In this document: one piece after another, positions 16,966 through 26,033 of the stretch | How positions within the stretch are numbered: the first letter of the stretch is position 1 | Layout: the number at the start of each line of letters is the position of its first letter | Source: an uncultured Collinsella sp. | GTDB taxonomy: Bacteria > Actinomycetota > Coriobacteriia > Coriobacteriales > Coriobacteriaceae | Direction of reading: 5' to 3' | Assembly (NCBI GenBank): GCA_900542155.1 | Contig: UQMD01000001.1 | Coordinates: 62,001-126,000, forward strand | DNA: 64,000 nt | Notes under the pieces: generated by a model | What the model was told of the DNA's origin: nothing | Seen by the model: only the letters and a program-made list of their open reading frames with translations | Databases searched by the model: none | Program-made: the position numbers and the translations under genes

Positions 16966-19101
16966 CTAATGGATAAGCTTAAAGTCCAAGTGCCCGCGCG
17001 TGGTATTGACGCGCGAGACCTCGATGATCACGCGCTGCCCCAGCTCGTAACGAGTGCCCGTGTCGGCGCCCGTCAGCGTAAGCGTATCCTCGTCGAACTC
17101 GAACCACTCGTTGCCCAGGCTCTTGATCGAAACCAAGCCTTCGACCTGCGTCAGGTCCAAGCGTACAAAGAGGCCCATGCTGCTAACCCACGAGACCGTT
17201 CCGGCATAGCGCTCGCCCAGGCGATCCTCGTAGTACTGGGCAATCTTGATCTTTTGCGTCGCGTGGCTGGCGGCGTCGGCCGCGCGCTCGGCATCGCTGC
17301 ACGCACGGCAAATTTGCGGCAGAATGCGCGGAAGCGACTCCCGGCCTTTTCCGATCAGCCTGGGCGTACGCACTAAGGCGTCTTTTCCACCCAGCTGTTC
17401 GTATGCCAACTGCAGTTTGAGCACGCGGTGCACCACCAGATCGGGGTAGCGACGGATGGGACTCGTAAAGTGACAGTAGCACGGCGCGGCGAGCGCAAAG
17501 TGGCCCTCGTTACGCGGTTTGTACAGCGCGCGCTGCATGCTGCGCAGAAGCAGCGTGTTGACGAGCGGTGCGTTGGCCGTACCGGCGGCAGCATCAACTG
17601 CAGCCTGTAGTTCATCGGGACTCCCCAGGGCAATACCGGCAGCACGGCGATCGTCGATGATGCCGAGCTGCGCCAGCGCAACGGCGGCACCGTGCAGGCT
17701 ATCGGGGCTCGGATCCTCATGCACGCGATAGCAGGCCTCGATATCACGGTCTGCCAGCCACTCTGCAACGCACTCGTTGGCGAGCAGCATGGCTTCCTCG
17801 ATAAGCGACGTAGCACACGAACGCTCACGCGCGACAATCTGCATGGGTACTCCGTCCTCATCCAATAGAGCGCGGATCTCGGCCGTGTCAAAATCGACTG
17901 AGCCGCGGGCGCGACGAATGCGACGGCGAAGTTCGGCGAGTTCGTTGGCGGCGACAAGGAAATCGCCGAGATCGACGTTGCAGCCGCGAGCGGCCTCCTC
18001 GCACGCAAGACCGCGCTCAAGCGCTTCCTCGCGCGAGGTCTCGGCAGCCGCAACATCCTCGGCCGCACCCTCCAGCACCGAATACTCAACCGCGCCGGCA
18101 CGCACCAGCAGCGCCTCGGCGCCGTCATAATCCATGCGCACACGCGAACGAATCACGCTGGGGTACGGATCGTAATGGCGAACGCGGCCCTGCGCATCGA
18201 GCTCAATGTCAACGGTAAACGCCAGACGGTCCTCGTCAGGGCGAAGCGAGCACAGGTCACAGGACAGGCGTTCGGGCAGCATGGGAAGCACGCGATCGGC
18301 CAGATACACCGATGTCGTACGATGGCGAGCCTCAAGATCGATATGCCCGTTCCAAGCCACATAGTGAGAAACGTCAGCGATATGCACACCCAGTTTGTAG
18401 CCGCCCCCGGGTGTGCGCTCCAGCGAAATGGCATCGTCAAAGTCACGCGCGTCGACCGGGTCGATCGTGATGACAAAGCGGTCGCGCAGGTCGCGGCGAA
18501 GCGGATCTTTAAGCGCCGCGGTCACATCGAGCGAAAGTTCCTCGGCGTCGTCCAGCGCGGCCTCGGGATAGCTATCGGTATAGCCGTAACGCGCCATCAC
18601 ATATTGAACGCCCAAATCGGGCGCGTCATCTCCGCCAATGCGGCGCTCGATCGTCACGGTGCCCGATTCCAGGCGCGTCGGGTAGGTCAAAATGCGCGCG
18701 ACAACGGCATCACCCGGGTGGACGCCCAGACAATCCGCCGAGGTATCCTCGGGCAGAATGAAGAAGTCGGCCTTCAGACGCGAATCGAGCGGCTCGATCA
18801 CACCAAGCGGACCGGCGGTCTGGTACGTGCCCACCACGCTTATGGCTGCGCGCTCAACCACGCCTTCGATCACGGCGCGCCGTTCACCGTGTGGGCTGTT
18901 CTTAATGCTCACGGCAACGGTATCTCCATCCATGATCTCGCGCTTACCGCGACCCATGACCTTGTAGTCGCCGTTTTCGGTTACAACGTAGGCGCTATGC
19001 TCATGGAGCTGCACGCGTCCGGTCAGGCTCGGACGGCGTTCGCTGCGCACCGGCCCGCGCTTATTGCGAGCTCCACGCTTATGCTTATTATTGCGCCCCA
19101 T
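16966..19101 (-). CDS. rnr: Ribonuclease R (RNB-family 3'-5' exoribonuclease)
   Basis: Processive 3'-5' exoribonuclease, 711 residues. A basic N-terminus (MGRNNKHKRGARNKRG) leads into cold-shock-like RNA-binding domains. The RNB domain follows with its acidic active site ITIDPVDARDFDDAISLE and later HYVAWNGHIDLEARHRTTS and FTSPIRRYPDL. The C-terminal S1 domain includes YAGTVSWVSSMGLFVRLD. ATG at 19101 with AGGAGG. In many bacteria rnr is followed by smpB; here the mur operon, the recombinase and the tRNAs lie between. Confidence 0.95.
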   Translation of the reverse strand: MGRNNKHKRGARNKRGPVRSERRPSLTGRVQLHEHSAYVVTENGDYKVMGRGKREIMDGDTVAVSIKNSPHGERRAVIEGVVERAAISVVGTYQTAGPLGVIEPLDSRLKADFFILPEDTSADCLGVHPGDAVVARILTYPTRLESGTVTIERRIGGDDAPDLGVQYVMARYGYTDSYPEAALDDAEELSLDVTAALKDPLRRDLRDRFVITIDPVDARDFDDAISLERTPGGGYKLGVHIADVSHYVAWNGHIDLEARHRTTSVYLADRVLPMLPERLSCDLCSLRPDEDRLAFTVDIELDAQGRVRHYDPYPSVIRSRVRMDYDGAEALLVRAGAVEYSVLEGAAEDVAAAETSREEALERGLACEEAARGCNVDLGDFLVAANELAELRRRIRRARGSVDFDTAEIRALLDEDGVPMQIVARERSCATSLIEEAMLLANECVAEWLADRDIEACYRVHEDPSPDSLHGAAVALAQLGIIDDRRAAGIALGSPDELQAAVDAAAGTANAPLVNTLLLRSMQRALYKPRNEGHFALAAPCYCHFTSPIRRYPDLVVHRVLKLQLAYEQLGGKDALVRTPRLIGKGRESLPRILPQICRACSDAERAADAASHATQKIKIAQYYEDRLGERYAGTVSWVSSMGLFVRLDLTQVEGLVSIKSLGNEWFEFDEDTLTLTGADTGTRYELGQRVIIEVSRVNTTRGHLDFKLIH

Positions 19102-19152
19102 GGCGCCTCCTAACTATCGATGGTCGTTTACACCCCAAGAGTCTACCCAAAT

Positions 19153-19237
19153 GGTCCTTAGGGGGCGGAGGAAAACGGATCACATAGATAGACCAGCGCC
19201 ACGATGATCCGCAATCCTGCCTTTCCCTAGGGATCAA
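19153..19237. repeat. Imperfect inverted repeat with the GATCCC-TAGGG element
   Basis: The left part (from GGTCCTTAGGGGGCGG to CGGATCA, 19153-19182) and the right part (from TGATCCG to TTTCCCTAGGGATC, about 19215-19237) are imperfect inverses. The left part resembles the elements at 7593 and 61711. It lies between rnr and ftsX. Confidence 0.5.
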
Positions 19238-19269
19238 AAAACGGGTCGCCCCATAAGAGACGACCCGTT
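19235..19269 (-). terminator. Terminator after ftsX
   Basis: A nine-base stem AACGGGTCG (19240-19248) with its complement at 19261-19269 is followed on the minus strand by TTTTTT. Confidence 0.8.
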
Positions 19270-19293
19270 GGAAGGGGTGAATTCCAGGCATGC

Positions 19294-20214
19294 CTACACG
19301 CGCAGGTAGCGGCGCATGGCGATGGCAGAACCAAAGAGACCGATAATCACGCCGACCAGAATCAGCGCAGCATAGGTCACCAGGTAGTACTGCATCGGCA
19401 GGGCAAACGACATCCAGCCGATGCTCTCCTGCAGACGCGGAATCATCAGATTACGCAGCAGCTCCAGAACACCGATGGAAAGCAGCGAGCCCAAAATGGC
19501 CTGCAGTACGCCCTCGGTGATAAACGGGCCACGAATGAAGCCGTTGCTGGCGCCGACCAGACGCATAATCGCAATCTCACGACGACGCGCCGTGATGGAC
19601 AGGCGAATCGTGTTGTTGATGAAGATGAATGCGATAAAGGTCAGAAGGCCAACGAGCACCACGGCGGCGATGCGGATGTAGTTGGTCACCTGGAACAGGC
19701 GGCTCACTTCCTCCTGGCCGTACAGCACGCTCGCGTTGACGTCGCCGTCATCCGCGATCTTCTGGAAATCGGCATTCTTCTTGAGCTTCTTGGCCGTGCT
19801 TTCGACCTGAGACGGATCGTCCATCTCAATCGCGAACGAGGCCGGAAGCGGGTTCTGGCCGTCGAGCGCACTCATGGTGGCATCGGCGTTGCCCGACATC
19901 TTGCTCGTATACTCGGCCAGCGCGTCGTCCTTATCCTTATAGGTCACGGACTTGACGTTACTCCACGTCTTGAGCTCGGCCTCAAAGGCCTGGACGTCCG
20001 CTTGGTCGGCATCATCGCTGATGAATGCGTTGATAACAACCTGATCCTCGACGGTGCCGATCACGGAGTTCAGCATCGCGGAGCCCATAATGAACAGACC
20101 GATGATAAACAGCGAAAGGAAAATCGTGATGACGGCGCCGAGCGAGGTAGTCCAGTTACGGAAGAAGTGGCTGATTGCCTCTTTGAAGGAGTAGCCCACG
20201 TTAGTTGGTGCCAT
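19294..20214 (-). CDS. ftsX: Cell division protein FtsX
   Basis: Membrane subunit of the FtsEX complex that couples the divisome to peptidoglycan hydrolases, 306 residues. One N-terminal membrane segment (LGAVITIFLSLFIIGLFIMG) is followed by an extracellular domain to about residue 165. Three further segments follow, ending with YAALILVGVIIGLFGSAIAM. The cytoplasmic motif RREIAIMRLVGASNGFIRGP is typical of FtsX. The start overlaps the end of ftsE by 14 bases. Confidence 0.95.
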   Translation of the reverse strand: MAPTNVGYSFKEAISHFFRNWTTSLGAVITIFLSLFIIGLFIMGSAMLNSVIGTVEDQVVINAFISDDADQADVQAFEAELKTWSNVKSVTYKDKDDALAEYTSKMSGNADATMSALDGQNPLPASFAIEMDDPSQVESTAKKLKKNADFQKIADDGDVNASVLYGQEEVSRLFQVTNYIRIAAVVLVGLLTFIAFIFINNTIRLSITARRREIAIMRLVGASNGFIRGPFITEGVLQAILGSLLSIGVLELLRNLMIPRLQESIGWMSFALPMQYYLVTYAALILVGVIIGLFGSAIAMRRYLRV

Positions 20215-21421
20215 AGTTGCCGTAACCTCCCCTCTCCTGGTCGCGGATAACGTGGCCGCCCTCGAGGGCGATCACGCGACGGTGCATGCTATCGACCATC
20301 TCGCGGTCGTGCGTGGCGACGATCACGGTGGTGCCGGTGCGGTTAATACGCTCGAGCAGCTTCATGATGCCCAGCGAGATCGCCGGGTCGAGGTTGCCCG
20401 TCGGCTCGTCGCAGATCAGCAGCGGCGGACGGTTGACCATAGCGCGGGCGACGGCAACGCGCTGCTGCTCGCCACCGGAAAGCTGGTCGGGCAGCGAGTC
20501 CATCTGATCGGCCAGACCGACCAGGCGCAGCACCTCGGGCACCTGACTGCGAATGACGCCCTTGGGCTTGCCGATGCACTGCAGGGCAAACGCCACGTTT
20601 TCGTAGGCGGTCTTTTGCGGCAGAAGCTTAAAGTCCTGGAACACGGCGCCAATCTGGCGGCGCAGGAACGGAACCTTGCGGTTCTTGATCTTCATGAGGT
20701 CCTGACCGGCAACCAGGATGCGGCCACTCGTCGGCTTGACGTCGCGGTTGAGCGTCGATAGCAGCGTGGTCTTACCCGAGCCGGAGTGACCGACCAGGAA
20801 GACGAACTCGCCCGGATAGATCTCGATGTTGATATCGTCGAGCGCGGGCTTGTTGGGCTGTGCCGGATAGATCTTGGTGACATGCTCCATAAGGATGACG
20901 GGCTCGACACCGGCCTGCTTGGCCATCTTCTTGCGGCTGGCCTGCGGATCGATGGGCGCAAACACCGACGTAAAATCGGGATTGTTGAGCGCGTTATCGA
21001 GGCTTGCGACCTCGGCTGCCTGATCGCTCTTGACCACCGGGGCAGCAGGCTGCGTGGGGTCGGGAATAGCGGCAAAGAGGCCGGACTGCGCAGGCTGAGG
21101 AACCGGCGTCGCAGGGGCCATGGGGTCGGGAATGCCGGCCATGGTAGGCTGCGGCGTGGCGGCGCCAGCCTGAGGCTGCTCCACGCGAGCGGTCACGGCC
21201 TGAACGGGCTCAAAACCCGCCGTGCCGGAAAGCGCGACATCGCTGGTGGGATTGTAGGCAAAGGGATCGGATGCCGGCTGTGCCTGATCTGCCGGCTGAG
21301 CGGGGGCCTGAGCAACAGGCTGGCCCTCTGAATCCGGAGTGGCGAAACGACTGCCCTGGACGCCTGTCTGCGTCTTGGGGGCATCATCGCCCGCACCGGA
21401 GGTACGGAAGTGGTTACCCAC
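20201..21421 (-). CDS. ftsE: Cell division ATPase FtsE with a long N-terminal extension
   Basis: ABC ATPase partner of FtsX. The FtsE domain starts near residue 175 (PVILMEHVTKIYP) with Walker A GHSGSGKTTL at 211-220, the signature LSGGEQQRVAVARA and Walker B LLICDEPTGNLDP. FtsE is usually about 225 residues; this frame has 406 because of a Pro/Ala/Gln-rich, probably disordered N-terminus of about 170 residues. The frame starts with GTG at 21421 after AAGGAG, which supports the extension. An internal ATG at 20926 (MAKQAGVEPV) is possible but has only a weak site. Confidence 0.9.
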   Translation of the reverse strand: MGNHFRTSGAGDDAPKTQTGVQGSRFATPDSEGQPVAQAPAQPADQAQPASDPFAYNPTSDVALSGTAGFEPVQAVTARVEQPQAGAATPQPTMAGIPDPMAPATPVPQPAQSGLFAAIPDPTQPAAPVVKSDQAAEVASLDNALNNPDFTSVFAPIDPQASRKKMAKQAGVEPVILMEHVTKIYPAQPNKPALDDINIEIYPGEFVFLVGHSGSGKTTLLSTLNRDVKPTSGRILVAGQDLMKIKNRKVPFLRRQIGAVFQDFKLLPQKTAYENVAFALQCIGKPKGVIRSQVPEVLRLVGLADQMDSLPDQLSGGEQQRVAVARAMVNRPPLLICDEPTGNLDPAISLGIMKLLERINRTGTTVIVATHDREMVDSMHRRVIALEGGHVIRDQERGGYGNYGTN

Positions 21422-21523
21422 TGGTGCTCCTTATCGTCGTGCGTTTAAACTACATGAGCGCTTTGTATTTTAGCAGCATTAGCTTTGCTGCACATAAGAA
21501 GCATGGCGGGGTTTGGTCTCACC

Positions 21524-21645
21524 GGCCGCGCGTAGGGTTACCTCCCAAATCGTCCTCGGACATGTCGGAGCCCCCGCTGCGCACTACGTGCGGCGGGGCT
21601 CCTCCGTCCTGCGGAAAGATTTGGGAGGTAACCCTACGCGCGGCC
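21524..21645. repeat. Long intergenic palindrome, 28-base perfect arms
   Basis: Perfect 28-base arms lie at 21524-21551 and 21618-21645, built around GCGTAGGGTTACCTCCCAA. A second near-perfect stem sits inside (GAGCCCC...GGGGCTC, about 21568-21601). It lies in the 450-base space between ftsE and the transketolase genes. No open frame there looks like a gene. It is likely a non-autonomous mobile or REP-like element. Confidence 0.85.
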
Positions 21646-21787
21646 TGCGGCTACTAAGGGGCCGCCGCGTTTATCTTACGGTGCTGCATATACAAAGTTG
21701 GAAGGGTCTGAATTGCACTTTGCTGGTCTGGGCCCGTTTCCCGGAGAAAGCCCTTGCTTGGTGCGGGCCTAATTTGTTTGTTGCCGA

Positions 21788-21823
21788 CAAAAAACAGGGG
21801 CGTCCTCTTTGAGGACGCCCCTG
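21788..21823 (-). terminator. Terminator after the transketolase genes
   Basis: Perfect 13-base arms CAGGGGCGTCCTC at 21795-21807 and 21811-21823 with a three-base loop, followed on the minus strand by TTTTTT. Confidence 0.9.
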
Positions 21824-21871
21824 CTATGGATTGCATACGGTTGCTGAAGCGATACTTTGCCTCGCCTTGCC

Positions 21872-22813
21872 TTATGCCAAGAACTCCTTGGTGGTCGCCA
21901 CGATGTTGGCGGCGTCCAGGCCGTACTTGTGCAGGAGCTCTGCACCCGGGCCGGACTCGCCAAAGGTGTCGTTAACGCCAATCTTCTTGAGCGGCGTCGG
22001 GCACTGCTCGCACAGGACATCGGCAACGGCGCTGCCCAGACCACCGATCACGGAGTGCTCCTCGACGGTCACGACGTGGCCGGTCTTGGTGGCGCTCTTG
22101 ACGATCAGGTCGGCGTCGATGGGCTTGATGGTGTGCATGTTGATGACCTCGGCGTCGATACCCTCGGCAGCAAGCTGCTCGGCGGCCTCGAGGGCCTCGC
22201 CGACCATCAGACCACAGGCAATGATGGTAACGTCGGCGCCCTCGCGCATAACGATGCCCTTGCCCAACTCGAACTTATAGTTCTCGGGGTCGTTGATAAC
22301 CGGCGAGGCCAGACGGGCAAAGCGCATGTACACAGGGCCGTCGCACTCGTAGGCGGCGCGCGTCACGGCGCGGGCCTCGACGTCGTCGGCGGGAACGATA
22401 ACGGTCATGCCAGGGATAACGCGCATGAGGGCGATATCCTCGCAGCACTGGTGCGTGGCGCCGTCCTCGCCCACCGAGATACCGGCATGCGTGGCGCCAA
22501 TCTTAACGTTGAGATGCGGATAGCCGATGGAGTTGCGGACCTGCTCAAAGGCGCGGCCGGCGGCGAACATGGCAAAGGTGCTCGCAAAGGCAACGCGGCC
22601 GGTGGTCGCGATACCGGCGGCAACACCCATCAGGTTGCTCTCGGCGATACCCACATCGAAGAAACGATCGGGGCAGGCGGCCTTAAACTTGCCGGTCTGC
22701 GTGGCGGCGGCCAGGTCGGCGTCGAGGACCACAAAGTCGTCGTGCTCGTTGGCGAGCTCGACGAGGGCCTCGCCGTAGCTTACGCGCGTGGCGATTTTCT
22801 TGACGTCTGCCAT
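21872..22813 (-). CDS. Transketolase, C-terminal subunit
   Basis: C-terminal half of a two-gene transketolase (pyrimidine-binding and C-terminal domains), 313 residues from the ATG at 22813 (MADVKKIATRVSYGEAL). Typical blocks are FVVLDADLAAATQTG, FDVGIAESNLMGVAAGIA, with the conserved catalytic glutamate, and THAGISVGEDGATHQ. It begins one base after the stop of the N-terminal subunit gene, so the two are coupled. Together they move two-carbon units in the non-oxidative pentose phosphate pathway. A related DXP synthase function is unlikely because the halves match split transketolases. Confidence 0.93.
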   Translation of the reverse strand: MADVKKIATRVSYGEALVELANEHDDFVVLDADLAAATQTGKFKAACPDRFFDVGIAESNLMGVAAGIATTGRVAFASTFAMFAAGRAFEQVRNSIGYPHLNVKIGATHAGISVGEDGATHQCCEDIALMRVIPGMTVIVPADDVEARAVTRAAYECDGPVYMRFARLASPVINDPENYKFELGKGIVMREGADVTIIACGLMVGEALEAAEQLAAEGIDAEVINMHTIKPIDADLIVKSATKTGHVVTVEEHSVIGGLGSAVADVLCEQCPTPLKKIGVNDTFGESGPGAELLHKYGLDAANIVATTKEFLA

Positions 22814-22814
22814 C

Positions 22815-23645
22815 CTAGAGCTCCTCTCCGGCGGCCGTGAGCTCTGCCATGGCCTGCTCAAACTGTTCATCGTTGGGGGCCTTGCCGTGCCAACCCACCT
22901 GGTTCTCCATAAAGGAAACGCCCTTGCCCTTCATGGTCTCGGCGATAATGGCGGTCGGCTGGCCCTTGGTGGCGCGGGCCTCGGCAAAGGCGGCGCGGAT
23001 CTGATCGAAATCGTTGCCGTCGGCAAGCTCCACCACGTGGAACTTAAAGGCGCGGAACTTGTCTGCCAGCGGCATGGGGTCGTTGACCTCCTCGACGGGA
23101 CCATCGATTTGCAGGCCGTTGTGGTCAACGATCACGCAAAGGTTATCGAGCTGCTGGTTGCCGGCAAACATGGCGGCCTCCCAGACCTGGCCTTCCTCGC
23201 TCTCGCCATCACCCAGCAGGGCGTAGGTGCGATAGTCATCGCCCCAGTGCTTGGCGGCAACCGCCATGCCCACGGCGGCGGAGATGCCCTGGCCCAGCGA
23301 GCCGGTGGACATATCGACGCCCGGGGTGTCGTTCATGTTGGGGTGGCCCTGCAGGTGGCTACCGATATGGCGCAGCGTCTCGAGATCCTCCTTGGGGAAG
23401 AACCCACGCTCGGCGAGCACGGCGTACAGACCCGGAGCACAGTGGCCCTTGGAGAGCACAAAGCGATCGCGGTCGGCCTTGTGGGGATCAGCCGGGTCGA
23501 CGTTCATTTCCTCAAAGTACAGATAGGTCATGATGTCGGCAGCGCCGAGCGAACCGCCCGGATGGCCGGACTTGGCAGCGTGCACGCCGGTGACGATGCC
23601 CTTCCTTACCTCGTTGGCAACCTTTTTGAGCTCTTCGTCGCTCAT
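22815..23645 (-). CDS. Transketolase, N-terminal subunit
   Basis: Thiamine diphosphate-binding half of a split transketolase, 276 residues. Visible motifs are HAAKSGHPGGSLGAADI, FVLSKGHCAPGLYAVL, GSLGQGISAAVGMA and the thiamine diphosphate/Mg motif LLGDGESEEGQVWEA ending in the NLCVIVDHN block. ATG at 23645 after GGAAGG. It lies immediately upstream of the C-terminal subunit gene. About 200 bases separate it from the YitT-type gene upstream, and I see nothing specific in that gap. Confidence 0.93.
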   Translation of the reverse strand: MSDEELKKVANEVRKGIVTGVHAAKSGHPGGSLGAADIMTYLYFEEMNVDPADPHKADRDRFVLSKGHCAPGLYAVLAERGFFPKEDLETLRHIGSHLQGHPNMNDTPGVDMSTGSLGQGISAAVGMAVAAKHWGDDYRTYALLGDGESEEGQVWEAAMFAGNQQLDNLCVIVDHNGLQIDGPVEEVNDPMPLADKFRAFKFHVVELADGNDFDQIRAAFAEARATKGQPTAIIAETMKGKGVSFMENQVGWHGKAPNDEQFEQAMAELTAAGEEL

Positions 23646-23852
23646 TGTGCCTTCCTTTCATCCTCATTAGACAAAATGCGCACGGCACAGAAGGTAATCC
23701 CAACACAGCCGCAATGCACGTACGTCATTCATTATGCTGGAAACTGATGGCTTTACCAGACTTTTTATCATTATTTGAGCAATTTAGCAGGCAGACCCGC
23801 TGATGAAACGGTTTATCAATGTGAACGTCTTTTGGATGGGGCGCAGCCTGCC

Positions 23853-24743
23853 CTACGCGTTAATGTCCTTGAATCCCTCGCCAAAGGTTTCCGTAACATC
23901 GGCAACCGTCACAATGGCGTGAGGATCGCGCTCGCGCACGATTGTCTTGAGGGTGTTGAGCTCTCGACGGCTCACGATGACCATAATCACCGGCTTCTCG
24001 GCGCCCGAATACATACCGGTCGCCTTTAACTTGGTGCAGCCGCGGCCCAGGCCATACATGATGTCGGCCGCGATATCGGGGAAGTTGTCCGAGATGATGA
24101 GCACCATACGACGCTTGTTGCCGCCATCGACCACAGCATCGATCACGTAGCCGCTGATCACCATCGAAAGACCTGCATACAGCGCGTTTTCGAGCGAGAA
24201 GACCGGGGCCGACAGCGCGCACACGGCAACATCGATCGCCATGACGGTGGAGCCCACCGGTAGCGACGTATTGCGCGAGATGATCTGGCCGATCGTGTCG
24301 GAGCCGCCGGTGTTGGCACCGGCGCGCAGCACCATGCCGTAGCCGATGCCCGTGATAATGCCGCCCCACATAGCGGGCAGCATCAGATCGGCATGTGCCA
24401 ACGGCGCCACAAACGGAGCGAACAGGTCGGTGAAAAAGCCCAGCAGCACAAAGCCCGTCGCGGTCTGCACCACATAGAACATGCCGCCCTCGCGCATAAC
24501 GACCAGCAGCAGCAAGGCATTCATCACGATGGTCTGGATACCGACGGGAAGCGATATGCCATGCGAGGCGCCGACCGCCTGGATAATGGTGGCAAGGCCC
24601 GTAACGCCACCGGCAGCAAGGCCGTTGGGAATCAAAAACAGGTCGGTCGCAATAGCGGCCAGAGCGCACCCCAACATAATCTGGGGCAGATCGCGAAAGA
24701 AGTTCATCGAAAGAATGCGCTTGATGTCCAGACGATATGCCAT
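23853..24743 (-). CDS. YitT-family membrane protein (DUF161/DUF2179)
   Basis: A 296-residue integral membrane protein with five or six hydrophobic N-terminal segments (for example LPQIMLGCALAAIATDLFL, GIQTIVMNALLLLVVM) and a soluble C-terminal DUF2179 domain (VIMVIVSRRELNTLKTIVRE). The internal motif AGANTGGSDTIGQI is typical of the family. Function is not established. Start at the ATG at 24743 behind GGGAGG, eight codons inside the longest frame. Confidence 0.85.
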   Translation of the reverse strand: MAYRLDIKRILSMNFFRDLPQIMLGCALAAIATDLFLIPNGLAAGGVTGLATIIQAVGASHGISLPVGIQTIVMNALLLLVVMREGGMFYVVQTATGFVLLGFFTDLFAPFVAPLAHADLMLPAMWGGIITGIGYGMVLRAGANTGGSDTIGQIISRNTSLPVGSTVMAIDVAVCALSAPVFSLENALYAGLSMVISGYVIDAVVDGGNKRRMVLIISDNFPDIAADIMYGLGRGCTKLKATGMYSGAEKPVIMVIVSRRELNTLKTIVRERDPHAIVTVADVTETFGEGFKDINA

Positions 24744-24754
24744 GCTGCCTCCCT

Positions 24755-24784
24755 CAAAAAAGCGCACCCAAACGGATGCGCTTT
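24755..24784 (-). terminator. Terminator after prfB
   Basis: Stem AAAGCGCA (24759-24766) with its complement at 24777-24784 and loop CCCAAACGGA, followed by TTTTTT on the minus strand. The core GCGCACCCAAACGGATGCGC is identical to the core of the rpmE terminator. Confidence 0.85.
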
Positions 24785-24884
24785 GAGCTTCTTCTTGTAT
24801 TCGATTTTACCGATTCGCCGACCAAATACCACCCCCGCTCAGGGTCCGTATTGGCCACATCTGCCCAAAGCCAACCCTATGGGT

Positions 24885-26033
24885 TTAGACAGACGGGGCC
24901 TCCGCATCGGCGTTGCCAGTTGCCCAGCGATGGTAGCCGATCACAAACGGATCCAGATCGCCATCGTCGAGAACGGCCTCGACGTTGCTGGTCTCCACAC
25001 CCGAGCGCAGGTCCTTGACCATCTGATACGGGTAAAGCACGTAGCTGCGAATCTGGTTACCAAAACCGATCGTGGTCTTGGGTCCACGAATCTCGTCGAG
25101 CGCCTCGGCGCGCTTCTCGAGCTCGATCTCGTACAGACGGGCCTTGAGAATCTGCATGCACGCGGCCTTGTTTTGAATCTGGCTGCGCTCGTTTTGGCAA
25201 GTGACAACGATGCCGCTGGGAAAATGCGTCACGCGTACGGCGGAGTCGGTGGTGTTGACGCCCTGTCCGCCCGGGCCGCTCGCGTGATACACGTCCACGC
25301 GGATATCGTCGGGACTGATCTCGATGTCGATATCGTCAGGCAGCACGGGGATGACCTCGACGCCGGCAAACGTGGTCTGGCGGCGCTTCTTGTCGTCGGT
25401 GGGGCTAATGCGCACCAGACGGTGGACGCCGGCCTCGGCGCGCAGCATGCCAAAAGCATCCTTGCCTTCGACGGTAAAGGTCGCGCAATCAATGCCGATG
25501 ACCTCGGCTGCGGGGCAGTCGTTAATGGTGACCTTCCAGCCGCGACGCTGGCAGTACTTCATGTACATCTTGAAGAGCATGAAGGTCCAGTCCTGCGCCT
25601 CCAGGCCGCCCTGTCCGGGTTTGATGGTCACAATCGCGTCGCCGTGATCGAACTCACCGGTAAACCAGCTCGAAAGCTCGAGCTCGTCGATAGCGCGGGC
25701 CAGGCGTTCTGCCGTAGCGGCAGCCTCCTCGCGCAATGCGGCGGCATCGGGGTCGTCGCCCATCTCCTCGGCAAGCTCCAGCGCCGCGCGGGCGTCAGAT
25801 AGCTCGCCGCGCGCGGTATCCACGGCAGCGATATCTTCCTTGGCGCGAGCGATCTCCTCCATGGTGGCGCGAGCGGCGTCGGCGTCATCCCAAAAGCCGG
25901 GGGCCACGCTTTTGGTCTCGAGCTCGGTCACGCGCGTGCGCTTCTCGTCCAAATGAAGATACGACTCGACCTCGCCGAGCCGGTCCGCAAACGCGTCCAG
26001 CTCGGCGGGCGTTACCTCTAAAGCCTCGGCCAT
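24885..26033 (-). CDS. prfB: Peptide chain release factor 2
   Basis: Release factor for UAA/UGA codons, 382 residues. The catalytic GGQ is at residues 255-257 (GPGGQGVN). The place of the codon-recognition tripeptide, SPF in most RF2 proteins, reads SPT at 210-212 (VRISPTDDKKRRQTTF). The frame is continuous, so there is no programmed +1 frameshift. The ATG at 26033 overlaps the secA stop by one base (TAATG), which indicates translational coupling. The spacing of the two motifs agrees with RF2 rather than RF1. Confidence 0.95.
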   Translation of the reverse strand: MAEALEVTPAELDAFADRLGEVESYLHLDEKRTRVTELETKSVAPGFWDDADAARATMEEIARAKEDIAAVDTARGELSDARAALELAEEMGDDPDAAALREEAAATAERLARAIDELELSSWFTGEFDHGDAIVTIKPGQGGLEAQDWTFMLFKMYMKYCQRRGWKVTINDCPAAEVIGIDCATFTVEGKDAFGMLRAEAGVHRLVRISPTDDKKRRQTTFAGVEVIPVLPDDIDIEISPDDIRVDVYHASGPGGQGVNTTDSAVRVTHFPSGIVVTCQNERSQIQNKAACMQILKARLYEIELEKRAEALDEIRGPKTTIGFGNQIRSYVLYPYQMVKDLRSGVETSNVEAVLDDGDLDPFVIGYHRWATGNADAEAPSV

